Assembly: GCA_965650335.1 (NCBI GenBank) | Contig: CBFGOI010000003.1 | Coordinates: forward strand, 1 to 64,000 | Length of the DNA stretch: 64,000 bases | Direction: 5' to 3' | From: Paradesertivirga sp965650335 | GTDB taxonomy: Bacteria; Bacteroidota; Bacteroidia; Sphingobacteriales; Sphingobacteriaceae | Part shown: in pieces, positions 1 to 9,500 of the stretch | How the letters are laid out: every line of letters starts with the position of its first letter | Numbering within the stretch: position 1 is the stretch's first letter | Notes under the pieces: model-generated | Database searches by the model: none | What the model was told of the DNA's origin: nothing | Seen by the model: the letters and a program-made list of their open reading frames with translations, nothing else | Program-made: the position numbers and the translations under genes

Positions 1-1027
1 CTGGAGTAGCAGTCGCTGCTGATATCGCTCCAACATTTTTAGCCCAATCACCATCACTGCCAAGGACATTCCTATATTGATAAGCTCCAAGGTATTTCCC
101 AGCTTCACCACCGAAGTTATTTACAATTGTATTCCACATGTTGCCGTTTTCGGATTGAACTTTTGAATTGACATCTATATATTGTTCCGTCAACATCTGG
201 GCAGTCATTTTAAGAGTATTCTTTTCATACCGATCTTTTACCGTGTTTAACTCTAATTCCAGTTTGGTGAGACTGGCCTCTAAAACAGATTTCTCCTTTG
301 TCAAATCCTCAATGCTTTTCACCAAGCCTTTGGTTATGCCTAACTTTGAAAGAATTTCGTCCTTTTTATCAGAAGGTAGTTCATTCATCGCAATCTCGAA
401 CGCTTTGAATATTGCATCTAAATGTTTTTGTTTGAATAGAAACACATCAGCCAGTTCGTTCAAGAGTTTTTTTTGAATTTCTTTCTTTATACCCACAACA
501 TTCTTGAATTCAATGCACCAAGGAATTGGAAATGTTGTTTTAACCTCATTGATGAACTCTAAGGTTCGGTATTCAATATTCTTGGGAAGTACTTGCTTTA
601 AACGCCTTTCACATGTAGCACGATCAAACTTGGCCTTTTTTAAGGCTTCACGATACACTTGATAATATGCAAGTAACCCTTCGCGTATAAACACCAAAAG
701 ACGTTTTCCATTAAGCTTTGCAAACCTGTACTCTCCGTGTGTTGGGGATATTTTTTCCTCCGTTAAATGCGGATATCCATGCCATTCCAATGGAGTACCG
801 TATCTACCATCTATAATTAAGATGGTGATGAAGGTAGAGTCTAATACCTGCAAACAGGATTCCCAAGGTTGTAATTCTGGAGTATAGTCTGGAAAACCTT
901 CCGCTGAACTTAGAATGGGATCATATCCCAGATCACTTAAAAACTGTGCTAATTCTGCTCGGAGATCAATTAGGTTATATTCGGGTGAGCTTATAAAAAT
1001 AGGAAACTTATATTCACTTGAGGGCAT
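1..1027 (-). CDS. DUF4062-domain protein, C terminus outside the window
   Basis: The frame is open from an ATG at 1027 (in-frame stop shortly upstream) to the left edge, so about 342 N-terminal residues are visible and the C terminus is missing. Residues near 8-35 (IFISSPEYNLIDLRAEL, then a FLSDLGY-type helix) match the start of DUF4062, a module found at the N terminus of large predicted signalling or NTPase proteins. A charged, probably coiled-coil stretch with many K and E follows around residues 235-285. The function is not established. It is transcribed away from the HEPN/PIN pair at 1255-2939 with a 227-bp shared intergenic region, a layout often seen in mobile defence or stress cassettes; that link is inference. 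Confidence 0.7.
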   Translation of the reverse strand, partial: MPSSEYKFPIFISSPEYNLIDLRAELAQFLSDLGYDPILSSAEGFPDYTPELQPWESCLQVLDSTFITILIIDGRYGTPLEWHGYPHLTEEKISPTHGEYRFAKLNGKRLLVFIREGLLAYYQVYREALKKAKFDRATCERRLKQVLPKNIEYRTLEFINEVKTTFPIPWCIEFKNVVGIKKEIQKKLLNELADVFLFKQKHLDAIFKAFEIAMNELPSDKKDEILSKLGITKGLVKSIEDLTKEKSVLEASLTKLELELNTVKDRYEKNTLKMTAQMLTEQYIDVNSKVQSENGNMWNTIVNNFGGEAGKYLGAYQYRNVLGSDGDWAKNVGAISAATATP

Positions 1028-1254
1028 AAAGCAGGGGCTCGAATTCTGTAGTTAATGCTAATAGGATAATCAAACTTAATGATTATATGTTATAACTCTA
1101 GATGGCATTTAGAATCAGAGACTTCGTTTTCAGCTATTGTATGACTTTGTTTAACAAAACAAGTGTATTTCAAAATAGAGAACTCGGTCAGGGTAGTTCG
1201 CATCCCAAAATCCTTCTGAAGATTTAATCAGTATAGATCGGTATATTTAAGCTT

Positions 1255-1854
1255 ATGTATAAAAGCAATGAGATTCAGGAAAGTGTCCATATTCTAAATA
1301 TACTTCGGGACAATCTTCTTAGTAATTTGAACGCCCTTTATGACTTACAAGAATACAATGTTAAGGAAGAAACCGTCAATAAAATTAACCATCTAACATT
1401 TGAAAGAGGGATTATAATCATTGACAGTTACTTAGACGAGTATCATAAATTCTTCAGTAAACATTGCTCAGACTCTAATTCGAATAAACTAAGACAAGTT
1501 TATAAAGTCATAAAAAAGAAAATTAATCGATTTTCTGATATAAAAATATATAGAAATAATGTTGTGGCCCATAACCTCAGGGTGAATGGGAAGAATATTT
1601 ATTTCCACGGCAACTTCAGAGGATATAAGGTTCCTCAAACAATAGTAGAATTTAATTTCATAGCGACATGTATTGACATTCTTACTGAGTTCATAAATAG
1701 AACCTATCCAAAAGATTTCAATAACGCAGCTGATACAGTAAGTCAAAGGATGGCTGCCGATAGCACTCCTTACTTAACATCAATGACAAGGGAAGAAGCT
1801 GATGAAGAACTTATCGTCATTTCCAGTGAGATGTTGAAAATTCTTGAAAGTTAG
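1255..1854 (+). CDS. HEPN-like protein (AbiU2-type), putative RNase
   Basis: A 199-residue, mostly helical protein. Residues 100-106 read RNNVVAH, which fits the HEPN signature R-x(4-6)-H used as the catalytic pair in many HEPN ribonucleases, here with R100 and H106; the polar residue after R is also typical. The arrangement (long N-terminal helices, then the motif, then two more helices) resembles AbiU2-like HEPN proteins. A PIN-type protein starts 59 bp downstream on the same strand, so the two are likely co-transcribed. No signal peptide or membrane segment is visible. It could instead be a non-catalytic HEPN partner; the family call rests mainly on the motif and its helical context. Confidence 0.5.
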   Translation: MYKSNEIQESVHILNILRDNLLSNLNALYDLQEYNVKEETVNKINHLTFERGIIIIDSYLDEYHKFFSKHCSDSNSNKLRQVYKVIKKKINRFSDIKIYRNNVVAHNLRVNGKNIYFHGNFRGYKVPQTIVEFNFIATCIDILTEFINRTYPKDFNNAADTVSQRMAADSTPYLTSMTREEADEELIVISSEMLKILES

Positions 1855-1913
1855 GCAACAGGCCTCCATAAATGTAACTTTGACAGATATCAACTAAAAC
1901 AGTACCTCGACTT

Positions 1914-2939
1914 ATGGCAAGCATTTTTTTGGACAGCAACGCTCTTTTTTCTGACCCTCTTTTCAAAAGCTCCTTTGGTTCTTTGCTACTTGAATATGCC
2001 AAAGAGGGTAAGATAAAGCTTTTTATTTCTTCGATAGTCATTGACGAAATTTCTAATAACTATGAAAAGATTATAAGCAAGCACTTGCAAACAATAAAGC
2101 TCGAAGTCGAAAAGGTAAATAAGCTTCTTCAGGTTGAAACTTCTATAAAGCTTCCTACCCTTCACAACTTGAGGAAGGAAATCTCATCATTTTATAAATC
2201 ATTAATATCTGACGGGGTTCTGATCGAGGTTCCCTACAGTAACGAGATTCTCCCAGAGCTGGTCAAGAGATCCATACACCGCATAAAGCCGTTTACTGAG
2301 AGAAAGCAGGAGTTTAGAGACGCCATAATTTGGCTTTCGTACAGTGAGGCAATTAGGAACTCGCAAATGAACAACTGCTTTTTCATAAGCAACAATAAAG
2401 AGGATTTCTGGGATTTGGATAAAAAAGGCCTGCACCCAGAGTTAAAGAGGGAAGCACCTAATATGAAGTTATATTCTAACTTTCAAGAGTTATGCACTTT
2501 GGAGAAGGTTTTTTTGAAAATTTCTACAGAAAAGAGATTTTCAAACTGGTTTCACAGTCTCCAACTCGATAACAATAAAATAGAAAAATACCTTAAGGGT
2601 GCAATCTGTGAAAAGGTACACGAACGAATAAAAAGATCAATCGCCAGGATGTCGCCTTCGGCTTACTTTTCAATTGATAACGGTATTTATTTTGACTTTA
2701 GCTTCGAATGGGACAGCTTAAAAGTGCTTACTTTCACGGCCTATCAACTTACTGATTTCGCTTCTATCGCTTGTGAAGTTCAGAGTAAAGCTAAAGCGGT
2801 TGTCCACACCAAAGGCTTAAAACACCGTGGATACTTCTATATTAAAACCGCGCTTTCAATAATTTTGACTGAAAACAGTGTCGATTTAGATGAGATTTAT
2901 TCAACAGAGATTTCGGACCTAGTAAAAGAGTCAATCTAA
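1914..2939 (+). CDS. PIN-domain (DUF4935-like) putative RNase
   Basis: A 341-residue protein with a PIN-type nuclease layout in the first 170 residues: beta strand and acid at D7 (FLDSN), a second acid at D44/E45 (IVIDEIS), a third at D136 (FRDAIIW) and a last acidic cluster at D164/D167 (NKEDFWD) after an ISNN strand. This matches the larger PIN variant called DUF4935. Residues 190-341 form a second domain that I do not recognise. PIN proteins cleave RNA and are common as toxins. The partner upstream is HEPN-like, another RNase fold, so both genes of this two-gene unit may act on RNA. Confidence 0.6.
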   Translation: MASIFLDSNALFSDPLFKSSFGSLLLEYAKEGKIKLFISSIVIDEISNNYEKIISKHLQTIKLEVEKVNKLLQVETSIKLPTLHNLRKEISSFYKSLISDGVLIEVPYSNEILPELVKRSIHRIKPFTERKQEFRDAIIWLSYSEAIRNSQMNNCFFISNNKEDFWDLDKKGLHPELKREAPNMKLYSNFQELCTLEKVFLKISTEKRFSNWFHSLQLDNNKIEKYLKGAICEKVHERIKRSIARMSPSAYFSIDNGIYFDFSFEWDSLKVLTFTAYQLTDFASIACEVQSKAKAVVHTKGLKHRGYFYIKTALSIILTENSVDLDEIYSTEISDLVKESI

Positions 2940-2990
2940 CTTAGATCCTATATTTCTCCCACTGATACTGTTCATACACAGCGTCGAATG

Positions 2991-3314
2991 TTAACAGCGG
3001 GCAATTTGATATGTCTTTAGCTCATAGTAATTAGTCTGCATCTCGGCAGAACAAGTCGTCAACGAGAAACGATCGATATTTGAATCATATTCATTCATAT
3101 TATCTTCGATTATGAGGTCTTGAGCCCATTGTGAGGCTGTGGCAAAAACATATATTGGTTTCTTCAAAAGGAAAAGATTAAAAAAGTCGTCTTTCGATAA
3201 ACCTCCAGTTTGGCGCAAGTATGCAGCCAAGCCATCGAGCGCAGAGTACTTGTGCCTCTTCTTCTTTCTAACTACCTTGTTGCTATAAATAAATTGGAGA
3301 AAGGCATTTTGGAT
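2991..3314 (-). other. Open frame without a recognised start, possible gene remnant
   Basis: The minus-strand frame is open from 3314 (stop at 3317) to a stop near 2991, about 107 codons, but has no ATG near its beginning; the first usable codon is a TTG at 3230. The reading contains a basic stretch (RKKKRHK) followed by a plausible globular sequence, so it could be the tail of a decayed gene. No family was recognised. It lies between the PIN gene and a transposase remnant, where gene debris is expected. Confidence 0.2.
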
Positions 3315-3349
3315 TCACTTTGTAGTTTGCCTTAGGATACTGCCCCTAA

Positions 3350-3408
3350 CTGTCCGTAGAGTTCCGCAGGGCTCTACGGATTCATAAATAACAAAGAGTC
3401 TCTGACTC
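3350..3408 (+). repeat. REP-like repeat, left copy
   Basis: Begins ctgtccgtagag and ends agtctctgactc. It contains a perfect hairpin: tccgtagag (3353-3361) pairs with ctctacgga (3372-3380) around a 10-nt loop. It is the inverted partner of 3799-3860; outside the loop the two copies differ at only a few positions. Confidence 0.75.
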
Positions 3409-3410
3409 GC

Positions 3411-3740
3411 TCACACGAAATCCATCTCAAGCAAACCCTTTTCTTCCGTATAATAATCAATAGCTGAAGAATAAATGTAATCCTGCGCATGCCTTACCAA
3501 CCCTGCCCTCACCGGGTTTTCATGAAGATAATTTATCCTTGAATCCAAGATATCATTCGTGTCGCATTGTACCGGATGATTATCCTGTTGCCAGAACTGA
3601 TGCTCATTGTTTCTATTATTTTTTTCACCAGCTTTTTTAAAAATCCACAACATCCAGTTCTTTCTGCTCTCTCTTTCATTTGCCGCAATTGCCTTAAGGA
3701 TTTGAGAAGATGTAAACTTCTTGAGCATGTTGATCTTTTA
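3411..3740 (-). pseudogene. REP-associated tyrosine transposase (RAYT), 5'-truncated
   Basis: The longest ATG frame (start 3728, 105 residues) matches the C-terminal half of Bacteroidota RAYT proteins: KKFTSSQI and AIAANERES, then FWQQDNHPV, then INYLHENPVRAGLV and YIYSSAIDYY. The N-terminal catalytic half with the HUH (histidine) motif is absent. Just upstream, a TAA at 3738-3740 lies in the same frame after residues that still resemble the family, so the gene has decayed by truncation plus a nonsense codon. It lies between inverted REP-like repeats that would have been its substrates. Confidence 0.75.
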
Positions 3741-3798
3741 TCGAGTATCCACGGTCAGACATTCAGCTAAAATAGTATTTTCCGAGCTGGTTCTATGG

Positions 3799-3860
3799 GA
3801 GTCAGAGACTCCTGTTTATTTGTGAATCCGTAGAGACGCTGCGCTTAACTCTACGGACAG
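3799..3860 (-). repeat. REP-like repeat, right copy (inverted)
   Basis: Reverse complement of the left copy at 3350-3408. Its internal hairpin is tccgtagag (3827-3835) with ctctacgga (3849-3857) around a 13-nt loop. The arms are conserved between copies while the loop differs, as expected if structure is what is recognised. Confidence 0.75.
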
Positions 3861-4008
3861 GAAGGGCCTCGAGCAACATAAACTAAGGGCAGGACTATCA
3901 GAACATAGCAGCGCCCCAGCACCTTTTCCAACCACCCCTAAAACATCCGCCCCCTTTTTGTGGTTCTATAGTATCATATCGCGATTACATATTTAGCAAA
4001 CAGAACAA

Positions 4009-4956
4009 ATGACAACAGAACCGTCTTTCTGGCAACGTCTTGGTATCCATGAATGGTTTTTGAATGATAGCGGCTCTGCACCTACCGAACCACAGGCACT
4101 AACACCAAACGTAGTCTACAAGTATATTATAGATAAATTTAAAGAGTCTATCGGGCAATTAACTTTTGCCGACCGGGTGGTTTTTTACCACGAATATATT
4201 ATTAGTTTTAATCCTGACGATTACCGCGAATTCATGGACAATAAAAAAGGCATTTTTGGTCTTATTGTTCAGGAGGCGGTAAAGAAGTTTTATGAAATAT
4301 TGAATCAATACCGGGCAGAGGGAAAAACGGTTGAACCATCCAGCAGTAAATGGGTTTTTCGCTTTGTATCTCATCCTGATTACGCTCGCGGCGATAAAGG
4401 CTTTATCGGAAAACTCCTGCCCGGCGGAACGCATAAAGAAGAAAATTTAAGAGTCACGTTTATTCCCCGCCAAACGGGCGTTGCCGAAACTTTCGACGTG
4501 AATGAAGATATTTTGAAAGGCTTCAATTTTTATAGCGAAGGGTATTATGAAGTGCCATATGTAGAAGATTTAAAGTACGATGCAAGCAAGCTTCAAAATA
4601 CCGAGCAGCCTGCACTGGCTCGCTTTGAAACGATACTGCCCGATAAAGCTTACAGAGGGCATAAAGTGGAATACTATATGAAGGATCCGGAAATTATTGT
4701 ATCTGGCGATGAAGAAACCCGTGAAGACTCGAATATTTTCAAAATTCCGTCGGAATGGGTGAATACTCCTCATTTATCTATTAAATTTAATAAGGCTGAT
4801 GATAAATTCTACCTGGCTTCTTTCGGAGAGAAAACCATCGTTAACGAAAAAGAAGTTCAGAGAAGTGAAGCACATTCACCATCGTGGGTAGAACTTCCTA
4901 TTAATTCGAGGATGATTCTGAACGGAATTATTGGCGTCAATATATTTAAATCATAA
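4009..4956 (+). CDS. FhaA-like protein with C-terminal FHA-like domain
   Basis: A 315-residue cytoplasmic protein. Residues 1-155 are a helix/strand domain (region around IGQLTFADRVVFYHEY and FVSHPDYARG) reminiscent of the N-terminal DUF3662 region of FhaA proteins. Residues about 215-315 look like a beta-rich FHA-type fold ending in NGIIGVNIF. I do not see the canonical Arg/Ser phosphothreonine-binding pair clearly, so phosphopeptide binding is uncertain. It is the first gene of an operon with a PP2C phosphatase and a SEDS-PBP fusion; the same gene types sit together in the actinobacterial fhaA-pstP-rodA-pbpA cluster. It may recruit or regulate the envelope synthase by phosphorylation; no kinase gene is present here. 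Confidence 0.55.
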   Translation: MTTEPSFWQRLGIHEWFLNDSGSAPTEPQALTPNVVYKYIIDKFKESIGQLTFADRVVFYHEYIISFNPDDYREFMDNKKGIFGLIVQEAVKKFYEILNQYRAEGKTVEPSSSKWVFRFVSHPDYARGDKGFIGKLLPGGTHKEENLRVTFIPRQTGVAETFDVNEDILKGFNFYSEGYYEVPYVEDLKYDASKLQNTEQPALARFETILPDKAYRGHKVEYYMKDPEIIVSGDEETREDSNIFKIPSEWVNTPHLSIKFNKADDKFYLASFGEKTIVNEKEVQRSEAHSPSWVELPINSRMILNGIIGVNIFKS

Positions 4957-4957
4957 T

Positions 4958-5056
4958 ATGTCGCATTTACTATCAGTAGCGCTGCTTTTTATTTGTGTCT
5001 TTTTACTTGCAGCTCATTTTAAGGACATAAAAAATACACATAAACGGAATGGCTGA
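4958..5056 (+). CDS. 32-residue single-pass membrane peptide
   Basis: An ATG one base after the stop of the FHA-like gene opens a 32-codon frame that ends inside the start of the PP2C gene (8-bp overlap). The product is MSHLLSVALLFICVFLLAAH followed by a short basic tail (FKDIKNTHKRNG): one hydrophobic helix with an outward-short, cytoplasm-basic pattern. Position, tight packing and overlap suggest real translation and coupling to the phosphatase. No family is recognised. Confidence 0.5.
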   Translation: MSHLLSVALLFICVFLLAAHFKDIKNTHKRNG

Positions 5057-6512
5057 AAACTTTTTTGGAATAACCGATACAGGTAGAGTACGCGATAACA
5101 ACGAGGATGCCTTTATTGCTAAGAAGGTGATGAACAATCGGTTCATTATTGCCTGTGCAATTGATGGAGTGGGAGGTTATTCGGGTGGAGAAATTGCCGC
5201 TGAGATTGCCCGCGAATCTATATTTGAAAATTTCGCCAAACCCTCGGGCAATTTGATCGAGGCAATGAAAGCCTCGTTTATTCTTGCCAATCAGAAAATC
5301 TTTGCCGAAAAGCTTCAAAATAAAGAACATAGTAAAATGGCTTGTGTGTTAACACTAGCCGTGGTCGACGTTCAAAACAACCAGTTCCATTATGCTCATG
5401 TTGGCGATACAAGGCTGTATTTATTGCGGGATCATTCGCTGGTAAAAGTAACTAAAGACCACTCGTTCGTGGGCTTTTTAGAAGATTCGGGTCGCCTGGA
5501 TGAAAATGCAGCCATGAAACACCTGAAGCGCAATGAAATAAATAAAGCTTTAGGCTTCGGCCGGGAAATCGAATCGCAGGATGATTACATTGAAACAGGC
5601 AGCTCGCCTTTTTTACCGGGAGATATGCTTTTGCTTTGCAGCGATGGCCTCACCGATATGGTAAATAAGGAGTCAATAACTTCAATCGTTACCAATTCAT
5701 CGTCCTTAGAAGAGAAAGCCACCCAGCTTGTTGAAATGGCTAACAAAAATGGGGGGCGAGATAACATTACCGTTGTACTGGTGCAAAATGATGCAACTTC
5801 GTCCTGGCAGGCAACTCCCTCGGTGGGAAGCCTTCATGAGGCTCAAAAAAAAAATTTGAAGCCGACTGATGAGCCCGCATCAAATAATAATAACCCTGCA
5901 CCCGCGAAAACCGAAAATAAGCCTGATCATAAATTGAGTGTGAAATCGCAAAGCAATCCTCAGATAAATAAAATTCTGGCTTTTCTCTGCATTTTCTTTC
6001 TGGCGACATCCGCGTTTTTATTATGGCGAAATATTAAGCAAAAAGCCTTCGCCGAGGCTCCGGAATCCATTAAGGCTGATACAATCCGAACATCTGAGGA
6101 AATTAAACTGCAAGAAGCTATCAATACCCTAAAGGGTGATACACTCGTTCTATCGGATTCAATTTTCAATAAACCCATTCTCCTTTCCGATACATTAACC
6201 ATCCATCAGGATTCTCTATTCATTCTAGCCCGAGGAAAAATAATCATCCAGGGCGACTCGCTGTTTAAAGGACCCGCGATAGCGCTCTCACCCGACTCCC
6301 GATTTATACTTCTGGATGGAGTGCAATTCGAAAATTTCGACATAGCTGTATCCGCGCAAAACGATGCTTTATATCTGCGTAATGTGCAGTTTGTCAATTG
6401 CAAATGGCCGGTTCAAAACTATTTTATGTTCCCCGATAAGCAATACGTCACTGGCCGCCTGGCCGGATCTTACTTTTTTAGAACTGATTCTTTAAATACC
6501 CAGAACAGATAA
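5049..6512 (+). CDS. PP2C-type Ser/Thr phosphatase with TM helix and external domain
   Basis: A 487-residue protein. Residues 1-247 are a PP2C domain with metal-binding acids at D39 (DGVGG), D120 (HVGDTR), D199 (CSDGLTD) and D238 (GGRDNI). A Pro/Asn/Lys-rich linker (255-305) leads to one membrane helix (about 308-326). The last 160 residues are predicted outside the cytoplasm and are made of repeating short strands (DSLFIL, DSLFKG, DALYLRNVQF), looking like a small beta-helix. This resembles PstP/PrpC phosphatases that control cell-wall synthesis. It is followed after 1 bp by the SEDS-PBP fusion, the likely target. A cognate kinase is not encoded nearby. Confidence 0.85.
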   Translation: MAENFFGITDTGRVRDNNEDAFIAKKVMNNRFIIACAIDGVGGYSGGEIAAEIARESIFENFAKPSGNLIEAMKASFILANQKIFAEKLQNKEHSKMACVLTLAVVDVQNNQFHYAHVGDTRLYLLRDHSLVKVTKDHSFVGFLEDSGRLDENAAMKHLKRNEINKALGFGREIESQDDYIETGSSPFLPGDMLLLCSDGLTDMVNKESITSIVTNSSSLEEKATQLVEMANKNGGRDNITVVLVQNDATSSWQATPSVGSLHEAQKKNLKPTDEPASNNNNPAPAKTENKPDHKLSVKSQSNPQINKILAFLCIFFLATSAFLLWRNIKQKAFAEAPESIKADTIRTSEEIKLQEAINTLKGDTLVLSDSIFNKPILLSDTLTIHQDSLFILARGKIIIQGDSLFKGPAIALSPDSRFILLDGVQFENFDIAVSAQNDALYLRNVQFVNCKWPVQNYFMFPDKQYVTGRLAGSYFFRTDSLNTQNR

Positions 6513-6513
6513 A

Positions 6514-9500
6514 ATGATAGAGGAAACTCCTTTAAAAAATAGACGAAAAATTGAACGCCTGTTTCTGATTATGATCTCAGCAGTGCTGGCATTACTGTTT
6601 TTTTCTCTTTATGCTTTTTTACAACGCGACTTTAAAGATGTGAGCAGCCGTTTAGCTGAGGGAACCATGTTTAACCTGAACAGCAAAGATGCCGAGGGAA
6701 TCCGCACGCTGATCAGAAAGGGCTATTATTTTGACGATAACAAAGACATCGATCTGATCTATTCTGCGGTGGCCAAGGGATTAGGTAAGGACCAAAAAGC
6801 GATCGATAATATTGGCGAATTAAACAAACGAAGATTTTTTATCGATGCCGACGAAGCTTTCATAAATGGAGGCGAATCTTTCAGAAAGCGCGTAATGGTT
6901 TCTCGCTCCATGCTTGGTTTTACCGGAGATGATTCCGTCGCTTTTGCGCTAGAAAGAACGAAACCACAACAGTTATCCGCGAGCACTAACGTGGGGCTGG
7001 GGAAATATTCAATCTCTGGTGAGATCCGGAACAAAGAAAAACAAGCCGTTCAGGGAGTATTGGTTCGGTTGGAAATGATTTTGCCACAAGATAGCGCTTA
7101 CAGTGAAACAGTAACCGAGGTAGAAACCGAACGTGTAGAAAAGGGACCAGGCTTTAAACGGGTTTACCTTCTCGATTCACTTAAAAACAAGCAGCTAGAA
7201 TCTCTGACAGCATATGCCCGTACAGATGCCCAGGGAAAATATACATTCACAAACCTTCCGGATGATAAAGCATTTAAAATTCTGCCCCTGCAACCGGGTT
7301 TCCAGTTCGGAATATCAAAAGGTGTGCAGGCTTTGGATAAAAATGAAAAACTAAACTTTCTGCGCGAGCCACATACTATCCGCCTGCTATCAACCCGCGA
7401 TTTCAACATCCTGAAAAAGGAAGGCTCCTTGATTGTTCGCACTCCTGACGAATTCAATCAATGGTTCTGGATTATTATGGGATGCTTTTTTGGTGGCTTC
7501 CTGATCGTACACTTCTTGCTTTCATTCAAATTCCAGTACGCAGATCAACTAATTCTGCCCTTCGTAATGCTGCTTACGGGTCTTTCCATATTAACATTAT
7601 TAAGTCTTCAGGATCCGCTTCGCGATAGGTTTTTAGCCAAAGATACCCTGCTTTACCTCGGTTTAGGCTTACTGGGTATCTGTGTGATGATGTTTGTTAA
7701 AATACGGAAGTTCAACGTAGACAACAGTCTTTACAGGATGTTTGTCTTTAAAAGCAATCGCAAGGCGGCCAATGGATGGCCATGGGCGGTTTCGGCAGTA
7801 ATTCTTCTGGTTTTAACAATCGTGTTCGGAACTGGTCCGGAGGGAAGTGGTGTGAAAGTGAATCTCTTCGGGTTTCAGCCAAGCGAGATAGTAAAGTATC
7901 TGATCATACTTTTTCTGGCAGGTTTCTTCGCTACGAACGAACGCTTTATCAGCGAATACAGAAGCTATCGCAAGCGCTGGTCTTTCTTCTACTTTGCCCT
8001 CGTTTCAATAGTGGTTTCAATTCTTCTGTTCCTTGTGTTGGGAGACTTGGGTCCGGCGATGGTGGTATGTTTTACATTCATCGTATTATTCTCTTTCTGC
8101 CGCGGAGATTTTATGTTTATGATCGGCTCGGTAGTGCTCTACATTCTGGCCGCCTGGGTGTTAAATAACATTTGGCTGGCTACAGCAATTACAGTAGCCA
8201 TCGTAGTGCTGGCCATGATTTTCCAGCGCAAGCAAATCAGCGAATCCGCGATTATGGCTCTTGTAATTATCGCCGGATTTTTGCTCATTGATCAAATTCC
8301 ATATCTCGACCAGGTTTTCCCGGGACCGGTTAAACGTTTAACCGAGCGCAAAGCAATCTGGCAAGACGCCTGGAATAACGAAGTGTACGGCGGTGACCAC
8401 GTTGCAAATGGAATCTGGGCTATGTCTAGCGGGGGTGTTACCGGACAAGGAATAGGACAAGGCTTCGCTAAAACTATTCCCGAGGCCCATACCGATATGA
8501 TTTTGCCGGCCATCGGTGAAGAGTTTGGATGGGCGGGCATCGTATGTATCTTCATTCTGTTCCTGATCTATTTACATCGTTCGATTATTATCGGGCGCCA
8601 AACGGGAATGCCATTCCTGTTTTACCTGTCGGCCGGAATTGGTGTAAGTACATTTGTACAATTTCTTTTGATTGCCGGAGGCTCAACCGGAGCCCTTCCG
8701 TTGTCAGGTGTTTCTTTGCCTTTTGTTAGTTACGGTGGCTCTTCCATGGTGGCCAATTTCCTTGCCGCCGGATTTTTGCTTTCAACATCCCTGATAAAGG
8801 GTACAGAAGTACAAATGAGTTTTGTGACAAAACAACATGATAAAAACCTGGTTCCGGCCCTGGCCGCCGCATTAATTGGAGTGGTGCTGCTCACGGTGAA
8901 TGTTTCCCGGTATTTATTTAACAATAAAAAATGGGTGGTTCAGCCGGCTTTAGTTGCCGATCGAAGCGGAATGCGCATGTTTAGTTACAATCCCCGAATT
9001 GCCATTTTGATGAACAGGCTGCAGGCCGGTTCTTTATACGATCGTGAAGGCAGAATTCTGGCAACCAGTAAGCCCGAGCTAATTAAACAGCAACAGGGAT
9101 TATTACGTGCGTCCGGAGGCTTGAATTTTGATATCGATTCGGTTATACATAAACGCCTGGACCGGTACTATCCTTTCGCTGAAGATACCTTCTTCTGGAT
9201 TGGCGATGCGAATACAGGTATTTTCAACGGCAGCACGAACGGATATTTTGCCGAGTACCAGCATGCAGCCGAACTTAGAGGCTTTGAAACGCCTACCGAA
9301 AAAGTTATTGCAATAGCGAGCGCTTATCGCGAAGACCGCTTTTTAGCACGGGGAGTTAAAGAAATGACGGTAGTGAAGAAAGACTACAGTGAATTAGCTC
9401 CTTTATTGCTCGCCGGAATTAACAGCAGCAAGGTAGAACAATTTAAAAAGCGAAACCGGGATGTTCAATTAACCATTGATGCCCGTCTGCAAACCAATAT

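Larger units (their letters stand above)
3350..3860. mobile_element. Decayed RAYT element bounded by inverted REP-like repeats
   Basis: A truncated REP-associated tyrosine transposase (3411-3740, minus) sits between two inverted copies of a repeat about 60 bp long (3350-3408 and 3799-3860). Each copy has its own hairpin with a 9-bp arm. This is the known arrangement of RAYT genes flanked by the REP palindromes they recognise. The transposase has lost its N-terminal half, so the unit is probably dead. Confidence 0.7.

Noticed and set aside
168..476. Plus-strand 102-codon frame at the left edge
   Set aside because: It lies antisense to the DUF4062 gene, whose minus-strand translation is clearly protein-like; the plus reading is Ser/Phe-rich and resembles no family.
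3350..3860. CRISPR-like reading of the repeated hairpins
   Set aside because: Only two copies in inverted orientation with a transposase remnant between them; no regular spacers or cas genes.
7776..8168. Plus-strand 130-codon frame inside the SEDS region
   Set aside because: A shadow frame of the 1404-residue gene, whose membrane and SEDS motifs lie in the other frame.
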